A DNA stretch of 26,701 nucleotides, taken from Patescibacteria group bacterium. GTDB lineage: Bacteria > Patescibacteriota > Minisyncoccia > Phycocordibacterales > PALSA-1337. The translations under genes were made by a program, and so were the position numbers. A model generated the notes under the pieces. That model was given only the letters and a program-made list of their open reading frames with translations, searched no databases and was not told where the DNA came from. Location of the stretch: positions 1 through 26,701 of the forward strand of contig JAGWLE010000002.1 of NCBI GenBank assembly GCA_028864955.1, given 5' to 3'. Each line of letters starts with the position of its first letter. Position 1 is the stretch's first letter. Shown here piece by piece: positions 1-7,653 of this stretch.

Positions 1-2
1 AC

Positions 3-1784
3 TCAAGCGTCGATGAGATCAAAGCCCGCTTGCCGATCGAAGAAGTTGTCGGGTCGTACGTCAAGCTCGACAGGGCCGGGAAGTCGCTCAAGGCGCGTTG
101 TCCGTTCCATAACGAGAAGACGGCTTCATTCTTTGTCTCACCGGAACGCGGCGGCTATTACTGTTTTGGCTGTGGGGCCAAAGGCGACATATTCACATTC
201 GTCGAACAGTTCGAAGGCCTCGATTTCAGGGGCGCTTTGAAAGTCCTGGCAGAAAAGGCTGGCGTCGAATTGACGTACGACAATAAAGCGGATAGCGAGC
301 GTGATCGATTGTTTGCCATCACCGAGCAGGCGGCACAATACTTCGAAGATCAGTACGCCACGTCGAGCGAGGCTCAGTTATATTTGAAATCACGCGGCAT
401 TTCTCCGGAAACGCGGCAATCGTTCAGAATTGGTTGGGCGCCGGAAGGCTGGCGGCATTTATTCACGCACCTCAAAGGCAAGAATTGGAGTGAAGCCATG
501 ATCGAAAAAGCCGGCCTGGCCAAGAAAAACGAAAAAGGCGACATATATGATCGATTCCGCGGCCGGATCATCTTTCCCATCAATGATTCGAGCGGCCGCG
601 TGGTCGGTTTTACCGGCAGGATTCTCAAGGACGATGGCAAGTCTGCCAAGTATTTGAATTCGCCGGACACGCCGCTTTTCAGCAAATCGCAGATTCTTTT
701 CGGCATTGAAAAGGCTAAATCGGAGATCCGGCGCGTCGGTTATTCGATCCTGGTTGAAGGCCAGATGGATCTGGTTCTGTCCCATCAAGTGGGTGTGAAA
801 AATACGGTAGCCGCATCTGGTACGGCCTTGACTGATCAGGTCCAGGGCGAGTCGGGTATTGTATCGAACCTCGGCATGGTCCGCCGGTTGTCGCCGAACA
901 TGATCATCGCGTTGGATTCGGACAAGGCGGGCAAGACAGCGGCCATGCGCGCAGTCGCGGCTACGGCACTTTCCATGGGCATGTCGGTAAAGATCGCGGA
1001 TATCGAAGGCGGCAAGGATCCAGCGGATCTGATTCGTAATAATCCAGAAGATTGGAAAACGGTCCTGCGCGACGCCAAGCATGTCATAGAATTTGAATTG
1101 GGCAATGTTCTCGAGGAGACGGCGGATCCGCATAAGCTTGCCCGGGCCATCCGCGAGCGCATTTTTCCTTTCCTGGCGAGAATTGACAGCGAAATGGACA
1201 AGGCCTTTTACGTAAAAATGATTGCCGAGAAGGCTGGACTCACGGAAGTGGCGGTCTGGGATGATTTGAGGAAGACGAAGGTTGAGAGGCCAAATGGTGA
1301 AAAGGCAGAGAAGTCCGCCAGCCACATCGCTTCAACCATTCAACCATTCAACCGTTCAGCCTTTTCACCTGAGTCTGCTGGGGTTCCCGTGCACCGTATC
1401 GACCTGGTTGAGCGTAGAATGTTTGGCCTCCTCGCTCTCATGGATGCCGCCAAACTTCCCGCCGTGGCCGAATACCGCGAGACGATACGGAAGATTGCCG
1501 GCCGGACATACGAGGAGCGATTGAAGAAAATCGAGCCGATCCAGGGCGAGCTCGCATTCGAAGCCGAAGCTTTTTTCGGGAATGACGAGCGGCGCTGGGT
1601 CGTCCATATGAAGGAACTCGTCTTCAATTTCGAGGAAGATATCATTAACCAGGAACTTATCCGGCAGATGGGTCAATTGAAACTGGCTGAACGGGCCGGC
1701 GACAGTGTTCGCGTGGCCGAATTGGCCAGGATTTGCCAAGCGCTATCTGTCCGCAAGGCGGAGCTCACGCGAGCGCGAGCCTGA
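3..1784 (+). CDS. dnaG: DNA primase DnaG (5' end missing)
   Basis: Makes RNA primers at the replication fork. The frame is open to the window edge and reads SSVDEIKARLPIEEVV, so only a few N-terminal residues are lost; the in-frame TTG at 30 is not the real start. The CHC2 zinc-binding domain shows CPFH (cysteine at 99-101, histidine at 108-110) and CFGC (cysteines at 162 and 171). The TOPRIM core follows, with the VEGQMD acidic motif near 758 and ALDSDKAG near 910. Between them sits an insertion of roughly ten residues after the SGTALT segment. The C-terminal third (VERRMFGLL onward) looks like the DnaB-binding domain and ends in the usual AERAGD..RVAEL helix. A low-complexity linker at about 1281-1375 carries a palindromic repeat insertion. 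It lies directly upstream of rpoD, an arrangement common in bacteria. Confidence 0.97.
   Translation, partial: SSVDEIKARLPIEEVVGSYVKLDRAGKSLKARCPFHNEKTASFFVSPERGGYYCFGCGAKGDIFTFVEQFEGLDFRGALKVLAEKAGVELTYDNKADSERDRLFAITEQAAQYFEDQYATSSEAQLYLKSRGISPETRQSFRIGWAPEGWRHLFTHLKGKNWSEAMIEKAGLAKKNEKGDIYDRFRGRIIFPINDSSGRVVGFTGRILKDDGKSAKYLNSPDTPLFSKSQILFGIEKAKSEIRRVGYSILVEGQMDLVLSHQVGVKNTVAASGTALTDQVQGESGIVSNLGMVRRLSPNMIIALDSDKAGKTAAMRAVAATALSMGMSVKIADIEGGKDPADLIRNNPEDWKTVLRDAKHVIEFELGNVLEETADPHKLARAIRERIFPFLARIDSEMDKAFYVKMIAEKAGLTEVAVWDDLRKTKVERPNGEKAEKSASHIASTIQPFNRSAFSPESAGVPVHRIDLVERRMFGLLALMDAAKLPAVAEYRETIRKIAGRTYEERLKKIEPIQGELAFEAEAFFGNDERRWVVHMKELVFNFEEDIINQELIRQMGQLKLAERAGDSVRVAELARICQALSVRKAELTRARA
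1296..1369. repeat. Palindromic repeat insertion inside dnaG
   Basis: A perfect 11-bp inverted repeat, GGTGAAAAGGC at 1296-1306 and GCCTTTTCACC at 1359-1369, encloses about 52 bp. The right half also holds short tandem units, TTCAACCATTCAACCATTCA and then ACCGTTCA (1331-1358). The left flank has the opposite-strand unit GGTTGA (1280-1285). The reading frame is kept, and the translated stretch is a low-complexity linker between the primase core and the helicase-binding domain. Confidence 0.6.
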
Positions 1785-1831
1785 GCCAGTCTCGCTCTAT
1801 CTAGACAATGTCGTCACAAACTTGTAAACCC

Positions 1832-1860
1832 TTGCACGATGGGCGGTCATATCATACAAT
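1832..1860 (+). promoter_or_regulatory. rpoD promoter
   Basis: TTGCAC (1832-1837), a 17-nt spacer and TACAAT (1855-1860) match the sigma-70 consensus well. Transcription would begin near 1867, giving a leader of about 23 nt. The earlier in-frame ATG at 1839 lies inside this promoter, which supports the start at 1890. Confidence 0.7.
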
Positions 1861-1889
1861 CATCAAACGTACTAATATTCTCCAGACAC

Positions 1890-3110
1890 ATGCGTAAAAC
1901 ACGTAAAACGGCCCGTGCGGCGCGTCGCAGTTCTCGGCGGGCCTCGAAGCGTTCGTCTGTGCGCGCCAAGGCGCCGGCAGTTCGTAAAGCCGGTTCGTCA
2001 AAAGGCGCGCCCACCCGATCCTCCCGACAGGCACACGACTTTGAGGTCAGGGCGGGCCGCCTCATTCAGAAAGGGCGCGATCGCGGTTTTGTGACATACG
2101 ACGAGATTCTCAAGGAATTTCCGCAGATCGAAAATGATATCACGTTTCTGGATGAACTTTACGGGAAATTTGCGGCGGCCAACGTCGACGTGCTCGAGGG
2201 CGGCGGTCTCCTGGAGGTTGAAGATCTGAGCACGCATAAAAAACAGCCTCACTTGTCGCGCGGCGGATCCGATTCCGCCTATGATTCGATCCAGATGTAT
2301 CTCAAGGAGATCGGTCAGTATCCGCTGATCAATGCCAGTCAGGAAAAAGAGTTAGCGAAACGGATCCAGAATGGTGACACGGAAGCAAAGAATCTCCTGG
2401 CAAAGGCTAACTTGCGCCTGGTTGTCTCCATCGCCAAAAAATACGTCGGCCGTTCGCCTGATTTGACACTTCTCGATCTTATCCAGGAGGGCAATCTCGG
2501 CCTCTTCCGGGCAGTCGATAAATTTGACTGGACAAAGGGCTATAAATTCTCAACATATGCCACTTGGTGGATCCGCCAGGCCATCACCCGGGCTCTGGCT
2601 GACCAATCGCGTACGATCCGCGTGCCGGTGCACATGGTGGAAACTATCGCGAAATACAAGCAGGTCGTCCGTCGGCTGTCTAACGATCTCGGCCGCGAGC
2701 CTTTGCCTGACGAGATTGCCATGGAAATGGGCATGGATGTCGACAAAATATACCAGATCGAGAAAATCGAGCAGGATGTCGTGTCTCTGGAATCGCCGGT
2801 CGGCGATGACAGCGACGACGGCAAGTCGACTCTCCAGGACTTCATCGCTGACGATAAGATTCTCTCGCCTGACCAGGAATCGTCCCGAAGGATATTGAGG
2901 GATCAGGTCAACATGATCCTCAATGACCTTTCGGAAAAGGAGCGCAAGATTCTCGAAATGCGCCATGGCCTCAATGACGGCATTACCCACACGCTCGAGG
3001 AAGTTGGCCGTGAATTTGGCGTGACCCGCGAACGTATCCGCCAGATCGAAGCCAAAGCCCACGAAAAGATCCGCCAGCACGACAAGATCAACAGGCTCAA
3101 GAATTATTAG
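1890..3110 (+). CDS. rpoD: RNA polymerase major sigma factor, sigma-70/RpoD
   Basis: Primary sigma factor directing RNA polymerase to housekeeping promoters; 406 aa from ATG 1890. The start was chosen because the upstream in-frame ATG (1839) overlaps the -35/-10 promoter. Domains in order: an Arg/Lys/Ser-rich N-terminal tail of about 45 residues, a region 1.1-like segment (RLIQKGRDRGFVTYDEIL), region 1.2 (SIQMYLKEIGQYPL), region 2 with LDLIQEGNLGLFRAVDKFD and the -10 recognition segment TYATWWIRQAI, region 3, and region 4 with the helix-turn-helix EEVGREFGVTRERIRQIEAK that reads the -35. All core motifs are intact. The basic tail before region 1.1 is not typical of well-studied RpoD proteins. 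A probable terminator follows the stop. Confidence 0.97.
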   Translation: MRKTRKTARAARRSSRRASKRSSVRAKAPAVRKAGSSKGAPTRSSRQAHDFEVRAGRLIQKGRDRGFVTYDEILKEFPQIENDITFLDELYGKFAAANVDVLEGGGLLEVEDLSTHKKQPHLSRGGSDSAYDSIQMYLKEIGQYPLINASQEKELAKRIQNGDTEAKNLLAKANLRLVVSIAKKYVGRSPDLTLLDLIQEGNLGLFRAVDKFDWTKGYKFSTYATWWIRQAITRALADQSRTIRVPVHMVETIAKYKQVVRRLSNDLGREPLPDEIAMEMGMDVDKIYQIEKIEQDVVSLESPVGDDSDDGKSTLQDFIADDKILSPDQESSRRILRDQVNMILNDLSEKERKILEMRHGLNDGITHTLEEVGREFGVTRERIRQIEAKAHEKIRQHDKINRLKNY

Positions 3111-3168
3111 CACGGATCGTTTCGCGCAGATTATTCAACCCGCGCGAATTATCGGAGAACATGGATGT

Positions 3169-3220
3169 ATGAAAATGCCCGCTTCCCGGAGGAAAGGGGC
3201 TGTGTTCATTTTGGTTGTTT
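3169..3220 (+). terminator. Probable rho-independent terminator of rpoD
   Basis: A bulged stem-loop has outer ATGAA/TTCAT, middle GCCC/GGGC and inner TTCC/GGAA around a CGGA loop. It is followed by a T-rich tail (TTTTGGTTGTTT). The tail overlaps the proposed -35 of the next gene. Confidence 0.6.
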
Positions 3221-3239
3221 CTAGTCGCCGTGCTAGCAT
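3211..3239 (+). promoter_or_regulatory. Promoter of the helicase-nuclease gene
   Basis: TTGGTT (3211-3216), 17-nt spacer, and extended -10 TGC-TAGCAT (3231-3239). The ATG is 11 nt after the -10, so the leader would be only about 4-5 nt. There is no SD. Confidence 0.5.
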
Positions 3240-3250
3240 ACACGCATTAA

Positions 3251-6217
3251 ATGTCTACCAAAAGGAGGGCGCAAAAATCAGAGTCTGAATTCGACAAGCG
3301 CTACGAAGTGCTCAATAAAGCGCAACGGCAGGCCGTGGACGCGATCGATGGGCCGGTGATGGTCATCGCCGGGCCTGGTACGGGCAAGACAACGATTCTG
3401 ACGCTTCGAATAGCGAACATCCTGCGTCAAACGGACACGCCTCCAGACGCCATCCTGGCGCTGACGTTCACGGAATCCGCGGCATTTGCCATGCGGCGCA
3501 AACTCCTGGAGATCATCGGACCGGCGGCGTATAAAGTGCGCATACACACGTTTCATGGTTTTGCCGAGAGTATCATCCAAGAATATCCGGACTATTTCCC
3601 GCGGATCATCGGTTCGGCCGTCATTACGGAAGCCGAACAGATACGCATCGTCGATGGGATCATCAAGAACGCCGAGGTGGAAATTCTACGGCCCTATGGC
3701 GATCCGTCATATTACGTGAAGTCCGTTCTCAATGAAATTCACTTGCTCAAACGTGAAAATGTCTCGCCTGGACGGCTCATGGAAAGTATCGGCACCGATT
3801 GGCACTCGGCGGGCGCGAAAACTGACACGTCTCCGCGTGCAGCAGATCTTTCAAAGACCGACCTCGAGAAGCTTACAAAACGGGACGATAAAAATCGCGA
3901 GTTGGCGCTGGTGTACCGGAAATATGAAGATGCGCTAGCCGCGCAAAAATACTACGACTTTGACGATATGTTGCTCGAGCTTATCAGAGCCATGGAAGAC
4001 AACCCGACATTCAAGCTCATGTTGCAGGAATCATTTCATTATATTCTGGCTGACGAACATCAGGATGCCAACGCCTCGCAAAATCGAATCCTGGAATTGC
4101 TCGCTGACTTCCATGATTCACCCAATCTGTTCATCGTCGGCGACGATAAGCAAGCCATATATCGGTTCCAAGGTGCTTCGCTCGAAAATTTTCTCTATTT
4201 TACCAGAAAGTATCCGGCCGCCGTCGTTATCGATCTCGAGCACAATTACCGATCTCACCAAGGCATACTCGATGCCTCGCACAGCCTCATTGTCAACAAT
4301 CCCGGAATTCCCGGACGAGAACGGCGCCGCCTGGTGTCGCTCCAGGTCGGGAATAAGCCCATATTTGTCGATGAATTTTCCACTGGCGATGATGAGCTCC
4401 AGTACCTGGCGGCTTTGATTGAAGGGCTGATAAAGAAAGGCGAAAAACCCGAAGAAATCGCCATACTCTACAGGGAAAATAAGGACGCTCTTGGCGTCAG
4501 CCAAGCGCTCAAGATCCTAGGCGTGGCTCACCGCATAGAATCGAACGGCAATGTCATGGATGAGCCGGATATCGTAAAAATCATCATGATCTGCCGGGCC
4601 CTGAATGATCCGGGAAACAACGAATTTCTCGGACAGGCGCTGCTTCTTAAGGAATTGAAATGCGATCCGGCTGAAGTCAGCGAAATTTTCCGCGAATCGA
4701 GTCGGACTGGCAGACCGGTCCATGCATTGATCGGCCGCGGTGGATCTCCAGCCTTGAAATCTGCATATGGCCGGCTGGTCGGCTGGACTCGCCTGGCTCA
4801 AGTGCTGCCGTTTTCGGATTTCTTGCAGAAACTTGTCCAGGAGACGGAGATGGTCGCGGGTATCGTGGCCGAAGAGGATTCACTCGAGAAATTATCAGCA
4901 CTCGAGGCGTTCTTTGACGAGGTTGTGACAGCCGCCCGCGCCAAAAGGAGCTTTTATCTCAAGGATTTCATCGCGTACATGGACGTCGTTCGCGATCACG
5001 GCATCGTCTCGCGGCCAGGCTACGTTGATCATATCAAAGGAGTGCGTCTGATGACAGCGCATCGGGCCAAAGGCCTGGAGTTCAATCATGTATTCATAGT
5101 TCATGCTATCGATGGCGTCTGGGGTAACCGGAAGAAGAGGCACTTCTTCTCGATTCCGGTCATCGAGCATGCTCGTGACGAAGGTCGGATCGAAGACGAA
5201 CGCCGGCTCTTTTATGTGGCCATGACGCGGGCCCGCGAATCGGTCAATATCTCTTACGCCCGCCAATCCGACGGCAAGGAATTGGTGGCGTCGCAATTCA
5301 TCGCCGAAATCGATCCGAAACTTGTGGCTTTCGGCGCGCCCAAGGCAGTCCCGCCTCTGCGGCAATTTATACAGCGGGCGACGACCTTGCCGGCCGCACA
5401 TTCTCTTTTGGACCGGGAATTCGTCAAAAGCAAATTCTTCAGCCAGCCGTTCTCGGTAACTCATCTCAATAACTATCTGGCCTGTCCCTGGCAATATTTC
5501 TTCGTCAATCTCGTTCGTTTGCCGCAAACGCCGACGAAACACCAAATGTACGGCACAGCCGTGCACGCCGCGCTCCGGTCGCTGTTTGATGCGTATAGAG
5601 ACGGCAGGGATTTGAGTCAAAAGCAGCTCGTGGACATATTCAAGTATCATCTGGAAAGACAGCCGCTCTCGAAGATCGATCGCCGCGAGTCATATGAAAA
5701 GGGCCGCACGGCTTTGAGCGGCTACTACAGGAAATACGCCGGGACGTGGCCCCGCGCGCTCAAAACCGAGGTTTCGATGAAGGCCGCCGTGCCGGTCAAC
5801 GGTGAAAGGCTGGCACTCACCGGCAAGCTCGATAAGATAACATTTATCGCGGATTCCGTCGTTATCGTCACGGATTTCAAAACGGCCAAGCCGAAATCGC
5901 GAAATGAAATAGAAGGCAAGACCAAGGGTGCCGACGGCAATTACAAGCGACAGCTGGTCTTCTATAAGCTTTTACTCGATCTATCCGGGTTATACGCGAT
6001 GAAGAGCGGTGAGATCGATTTCGTCGAGCCTACGGAAAGCGGCAGCTATCAAAAAATATCCTTTGAAATCACATCTGCCGAAACGGCCCAATTATTGAAA
6101 CAGATCGAGCATGTTGCGGGAGACATCGCGAGCGGCGCATTTGCTGAAAATGGCTGCGGCCAAAAAGGCTGCGCATATTGCGCGTTAGGTAACATATTGA
6201 AAAAACAGGCGGTTTAA
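3251..6217 (+). CDS. UvrD/Rep-family helicase fused to PD-(D/E)XK nuclease with probable Fe-S cluster
   Basis: An SF1A helicase-nuclease of 988 aa, likely for DNA end processing and recombinational repair. Helicase motifs in order: Q-motif LNKAQRQAV, Walker A GPGTGKT (41-47), motif II DEHQDAN, motif III VGDDKQAIYRF, motif IV HNYRSHQ, motif V TAHRAKGLEF and motif VI LFYVAMTRARE. The C-terminal nuclease resembles AddB/RecB (PDDEXK_1): GTAVHA, GKLDK, TDFKTAK and QLVFYK supply the His, Asp, D-x-K and Q..Y positions. Cys745 before the nuclease core and Cys969, Cys974 and Cys977 after it fit the AddB/Cas4 iron-sulfur staple. Both activities lie in one chain, so it may stand in for AddAB or RecBCD; that role is inferred. 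The stop overlaps the convergent dsbA-like gene by three bases within TTAA. Confidence 0.93.
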   Translation: MSTKRRAQKSESEFDKRYEVLNKAQRQAVDAIDGPVMVIAGPGTGKTTILTLRIANILRQTDTPPDAILALTFTESAAFAMRRKLLEIIGPAAYKVRIHTFHGFAESIIQEYPDYFPRIIGSAVITEAEQIRIVDGIIKNAEVEILRPYGDPSYYVKSVLNEIHLLKRENVSPGRLMESIGTDWHSAGAKTDTSPRAADLSKTDLEKLTKRDDKNRELALVYRKYEDALAAQKYYDFDDMLLELIRAMEDNPTFKLMLQESFHYILADEHQDANASQNRILELLADFHDSPNLFIVGDDKQAIYRFQGASLENFLYFTRKYPAAVVIDLEHNYRSHQGILDASHSLIVNNPGIPGRERRRLVSLQVGNKPIFVDEFSTGDDELQYLAALIEGLIKKGEKPEEIAILYRENKDALGVSQALKILGVAHRIESNGNVMDEPDIVKIIMICRALNDPGNNEFLGQALLLKELKCDPAEVSEIFRESSRTGRPVHALIGRGGSPALKSAYGRLVGWTRLAQVLPFSDFLQKLVQETEMVAGIVAEEDSLEKLSALEAFFDEVVTAARAKRSFYLKDFIAYMDVVRDHGIVSRPGYVDHIKGVRLMTAHRAKGLEFNHVFIVHAIDGVWGNRKKRHFFSIPVIEHARDEGRIEDERRLFYVAMTRARESVNISYARQSDGKELVASQFIAEIDPKLVAFGAPKAVPPLRQFIQRATTLPAAHSLLDREFVKSKFFSQPFSVTHLNNYLACPWQYFFVNLVRLPQTPTKHQMYGTAVHAALRSLFDAYRDGRDLSQKQLVDIFKYHLERQPLSKIDRRESYEKGRTALSGYYRKYAGTWPRALKTEVSMKAAVPVNGERLALTGKLDKITFIADSVVIVTDFKTAKPKSRNEIEGKTKGADGNYKRQLVFYKLLLDLSGLYAMKSGEIDFVEPTESGSYQKISFEITSAETAQLLKQIEHVAGDIASGAFAENGCGQKGCAYCALGNILKKQAV

Positions 6218-6999
6218 ATGGACGAATTCTGGCTGGAAGACGAAGTAGCCTCGGATAACAGGGTGTCTATGGCGTTTTTCAGGGTGACAAACGTCTGTAC
6301 GCCAGGCAGGGGAATGCGCGAACCGGCCGGCGTGATAATGATGGAGTATGGCGTGCCGTTGACGCCAGCGTTTACGCCGTCAGTATACTCCGCCTCGACT
6401 TTGTCCTTGAACTGACCGCTTGAAAGGCAGTCATTGAATTGAACCGGATCGAGCCCCACATCTTTGGCGAGGCCTGGCAGCAGGTTCTGGTCAAGACCGT
6501 TAGGCGTCTGTGCTGTGACGGACGGCGTCGTCTCGTACAGGTGCTTCTCGAAGGCCCAGAATACCGTATTGCCGCCGAGTGAGGCGGCACATTCGAGGGC
6601 TTGGGCCTCGTGGCCGGCATTTGGGTGAAGGACGTTGCCGTTGGCATCCGGTTTGTCGAGCGGGAACGAACGGTAAACCCAAGCGACTTGGCCGCCAGGA
6701 CCGTACATATTCATGACCTGTTCCATGATCGGGTTGAAGGCTTTGCAATAGGGACATGAAGGGTCGGAATACTCAACGATCTTGATGGGCGCGTTGGGAT
6801 TGCCCATGATGTGATCGGTCTCATCAACAGCTTTCATGTTTACTCCGCCGTTCTGTGTCGGTGTCTGGTAACTAGCCGGCTCAACACTCGGACGCGCTGT
6901 CGAGGTATGGGTCCAGATAATAGCCATGGCCACGATGGCTCCGGCGACGATGATGGCGCCGGGAATGCTTACCAATGAATTTCTTTGCTGTGTGTCCAT
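6214..6999 (-). CDS. Membrane-anchored DsbA-like thiol-disulfide oxidoreductase
   Basis: A thioredoxin-fold oxidoreductase of 261 aa, expected to face the outside of the membrane and form or shuffle disulfides in exported proteins. One N-terminal membrane anchor (about residues 12-29) is followed by a Ser/Thr/Pro/Gln-rich spacer and the DsbA fold. The active site is SCPYCK (Cys82, Cys85), and the cis-Pro loop is GTPYSI. Two further cysteines (ECAA, NDCL) could form a structural disulfide, as in the DsbA_4 type of bacterial and archaeal proteins. The tail is Ser-rich. It ends tail to tail with the helicase-nuclease gene. Its promoter lies so close to the ATG that transcription should begin at the start codon. 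Secreted proteins in this window contain cysteine pairs that could be substrates. Confidence 0.9.
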   Translation of the reverse strand: MDTQQRNSLVSIPGAIIVAGAIVAMAIIWTHTSTARPSVEPASYQTPTQNGGVNMKAVDETDHIMGNPNAPIKIVEYSDPSCPYCKAFNPIMEQVMNMYGPGGQVAWVYRSFPLDKPDANGNVLHPNAGHEAQALECAASLGGNTVFWAFEKHLYETTPSVTAQTPNGLDQNLLPGLAKDVGLDPVQFNDCLSSGQFKDKVEAEYTDGVNAGVNGTPYSIIITPAGSRIPLPGVQTFVTLKNAIDTLLSEATSSSSQNSSI

Positions 7000-7005
7000 G
7001 ATGCA

Positions 7006-7032
7006 AGTATAGCACGGCGACTAGAAGGGCAA
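7006..7032 (-). promoter_or_regulatory. Promoter of dsbA-like gene, leaderless
   Basis: On the minus strand: TTGCCC (7027-7032), a short 15-nt spacer and extended -10 TGC-TATACT (7006-7014). Six nucleotides separate the -10 from the ATG, so transcription is expected at the A of the ATG. Confidence 0.6.
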
Positions 7033-7596
7033 TGTATACGTCATGGCAGCTGATTCGGGGATATCCCACGTGCTCGTATTGATCTTGACATCCTTTATGG
7101 AACCGAATTCCTTGTACTTGAGCGTACCGGTGCGCACGGCGTATTCGTAGAGATCCTTTGTCAGCCGAACATCGTCCGTACAGTAATCAATGAGTTTCTG
7201 GATTTCGCCGTTGCGCCACCACTCCAAGGCTTCGGCGCCATGACCTGATTTGTTGATGCCGAGTGTTGCCTCGGCTACAGTGTCGAGTTTGAACCGCCGG
7301 CCGAGGGATTTGGCGACTTCCTTCATGAGATCGAGGCTTTTAATTTTCGATAAATCTCCGGGATAATATTTATTGAGGATGGGGATGTCGAAATGGTCGC
7401 CGTTCCAGCTTATCAAGAGATCTGCCTGCTCGAGAATCGGCCAAAGCTTCCTGAGGTCGCTTTCCAGGAAACTCATGAACGAGTCCGTGCCGGAATCGTG
7501 GATGCAGACGACAGATAAGTCGAGTTCCGCCGGGTCGTTCGAGCCTACATCCGAAAAGAAATTCTTTGTCTCAAGGTCGAACGTGATCCTGCGCAT
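7021..7596 (-). CDS. DEDD-type 3'-5' exonuclease-like (RNase H-fold) protein
   Basis: A 191-aa RNase H-fold protein of the RNase_H_2 / YprB-like exonuclease family. The DEDD acidic set is visible: FDLET at the N terminus (Asp7, Glu9), WNGDHFDIP in the middle and YCTDDVRLTKDLY near the C terminus. It most likely trims DNA or RNA from the 3' end; substrate and partners cannot be read from sequence. It is a stand-alone domain without the helicase or zinc-finger parts seen in larger relatives. It lies between hisS and the dsbA-like gene on the same strand, but its own promoter and that of the dsbA-like gene suggest separate transcripts. Its 3' end carries the dsbA-like promoter. Confidence 0.82.
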   Translation of the reverse strand: MRRITFDLETKNFFSDVGSNDPAELDLSVVCIHDSGTDSFMSFLESDLRKLWPILEQADLLISWNGDHFDIPILNKYYPGDLSKIKSLDLMKEVAKSLGRRFKLDTVAEATLGINKSGHGAEALEWWRNGEIQKLIDYCTDDVRLTKDLYEYAVRTGTLKYKEFGSIKDVKINTSTWDIPESAAMTYTLPF

Positions 7597-7603
7597 GAGG
7601 AGT

Positions 7604-7633
7604 ATTCTAATATATGGTCATTTGCCTGCGCAA
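7604..7633 (-). promoter_or_regulatory. Promoter of exonuclease-like gene, leaderless
   Basis: Minus strand TTGCGC (7628-7633), 18-nt spacer, TAGAAT (7604-7609), then 7 nt to the ATG. There is no SD. Confidence 0.55.
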
Positions 7634-7653
7634 GTTTGTGACACGCCATGCGA

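Noticed and set aside
459..1325. 288-aa open frame antisense to dnaG
   Set aside because: Lies wholly opposite a clear dnaG coding region, has no recognisable motifs and looks like codon-pattern shadow.
4895..5650. 251-aa open frame antisense to the helicase-nuclease gene
   Set aside because: The sense frame has all helicase and nuclease motifs across this interval; the antisense protein has no family features.
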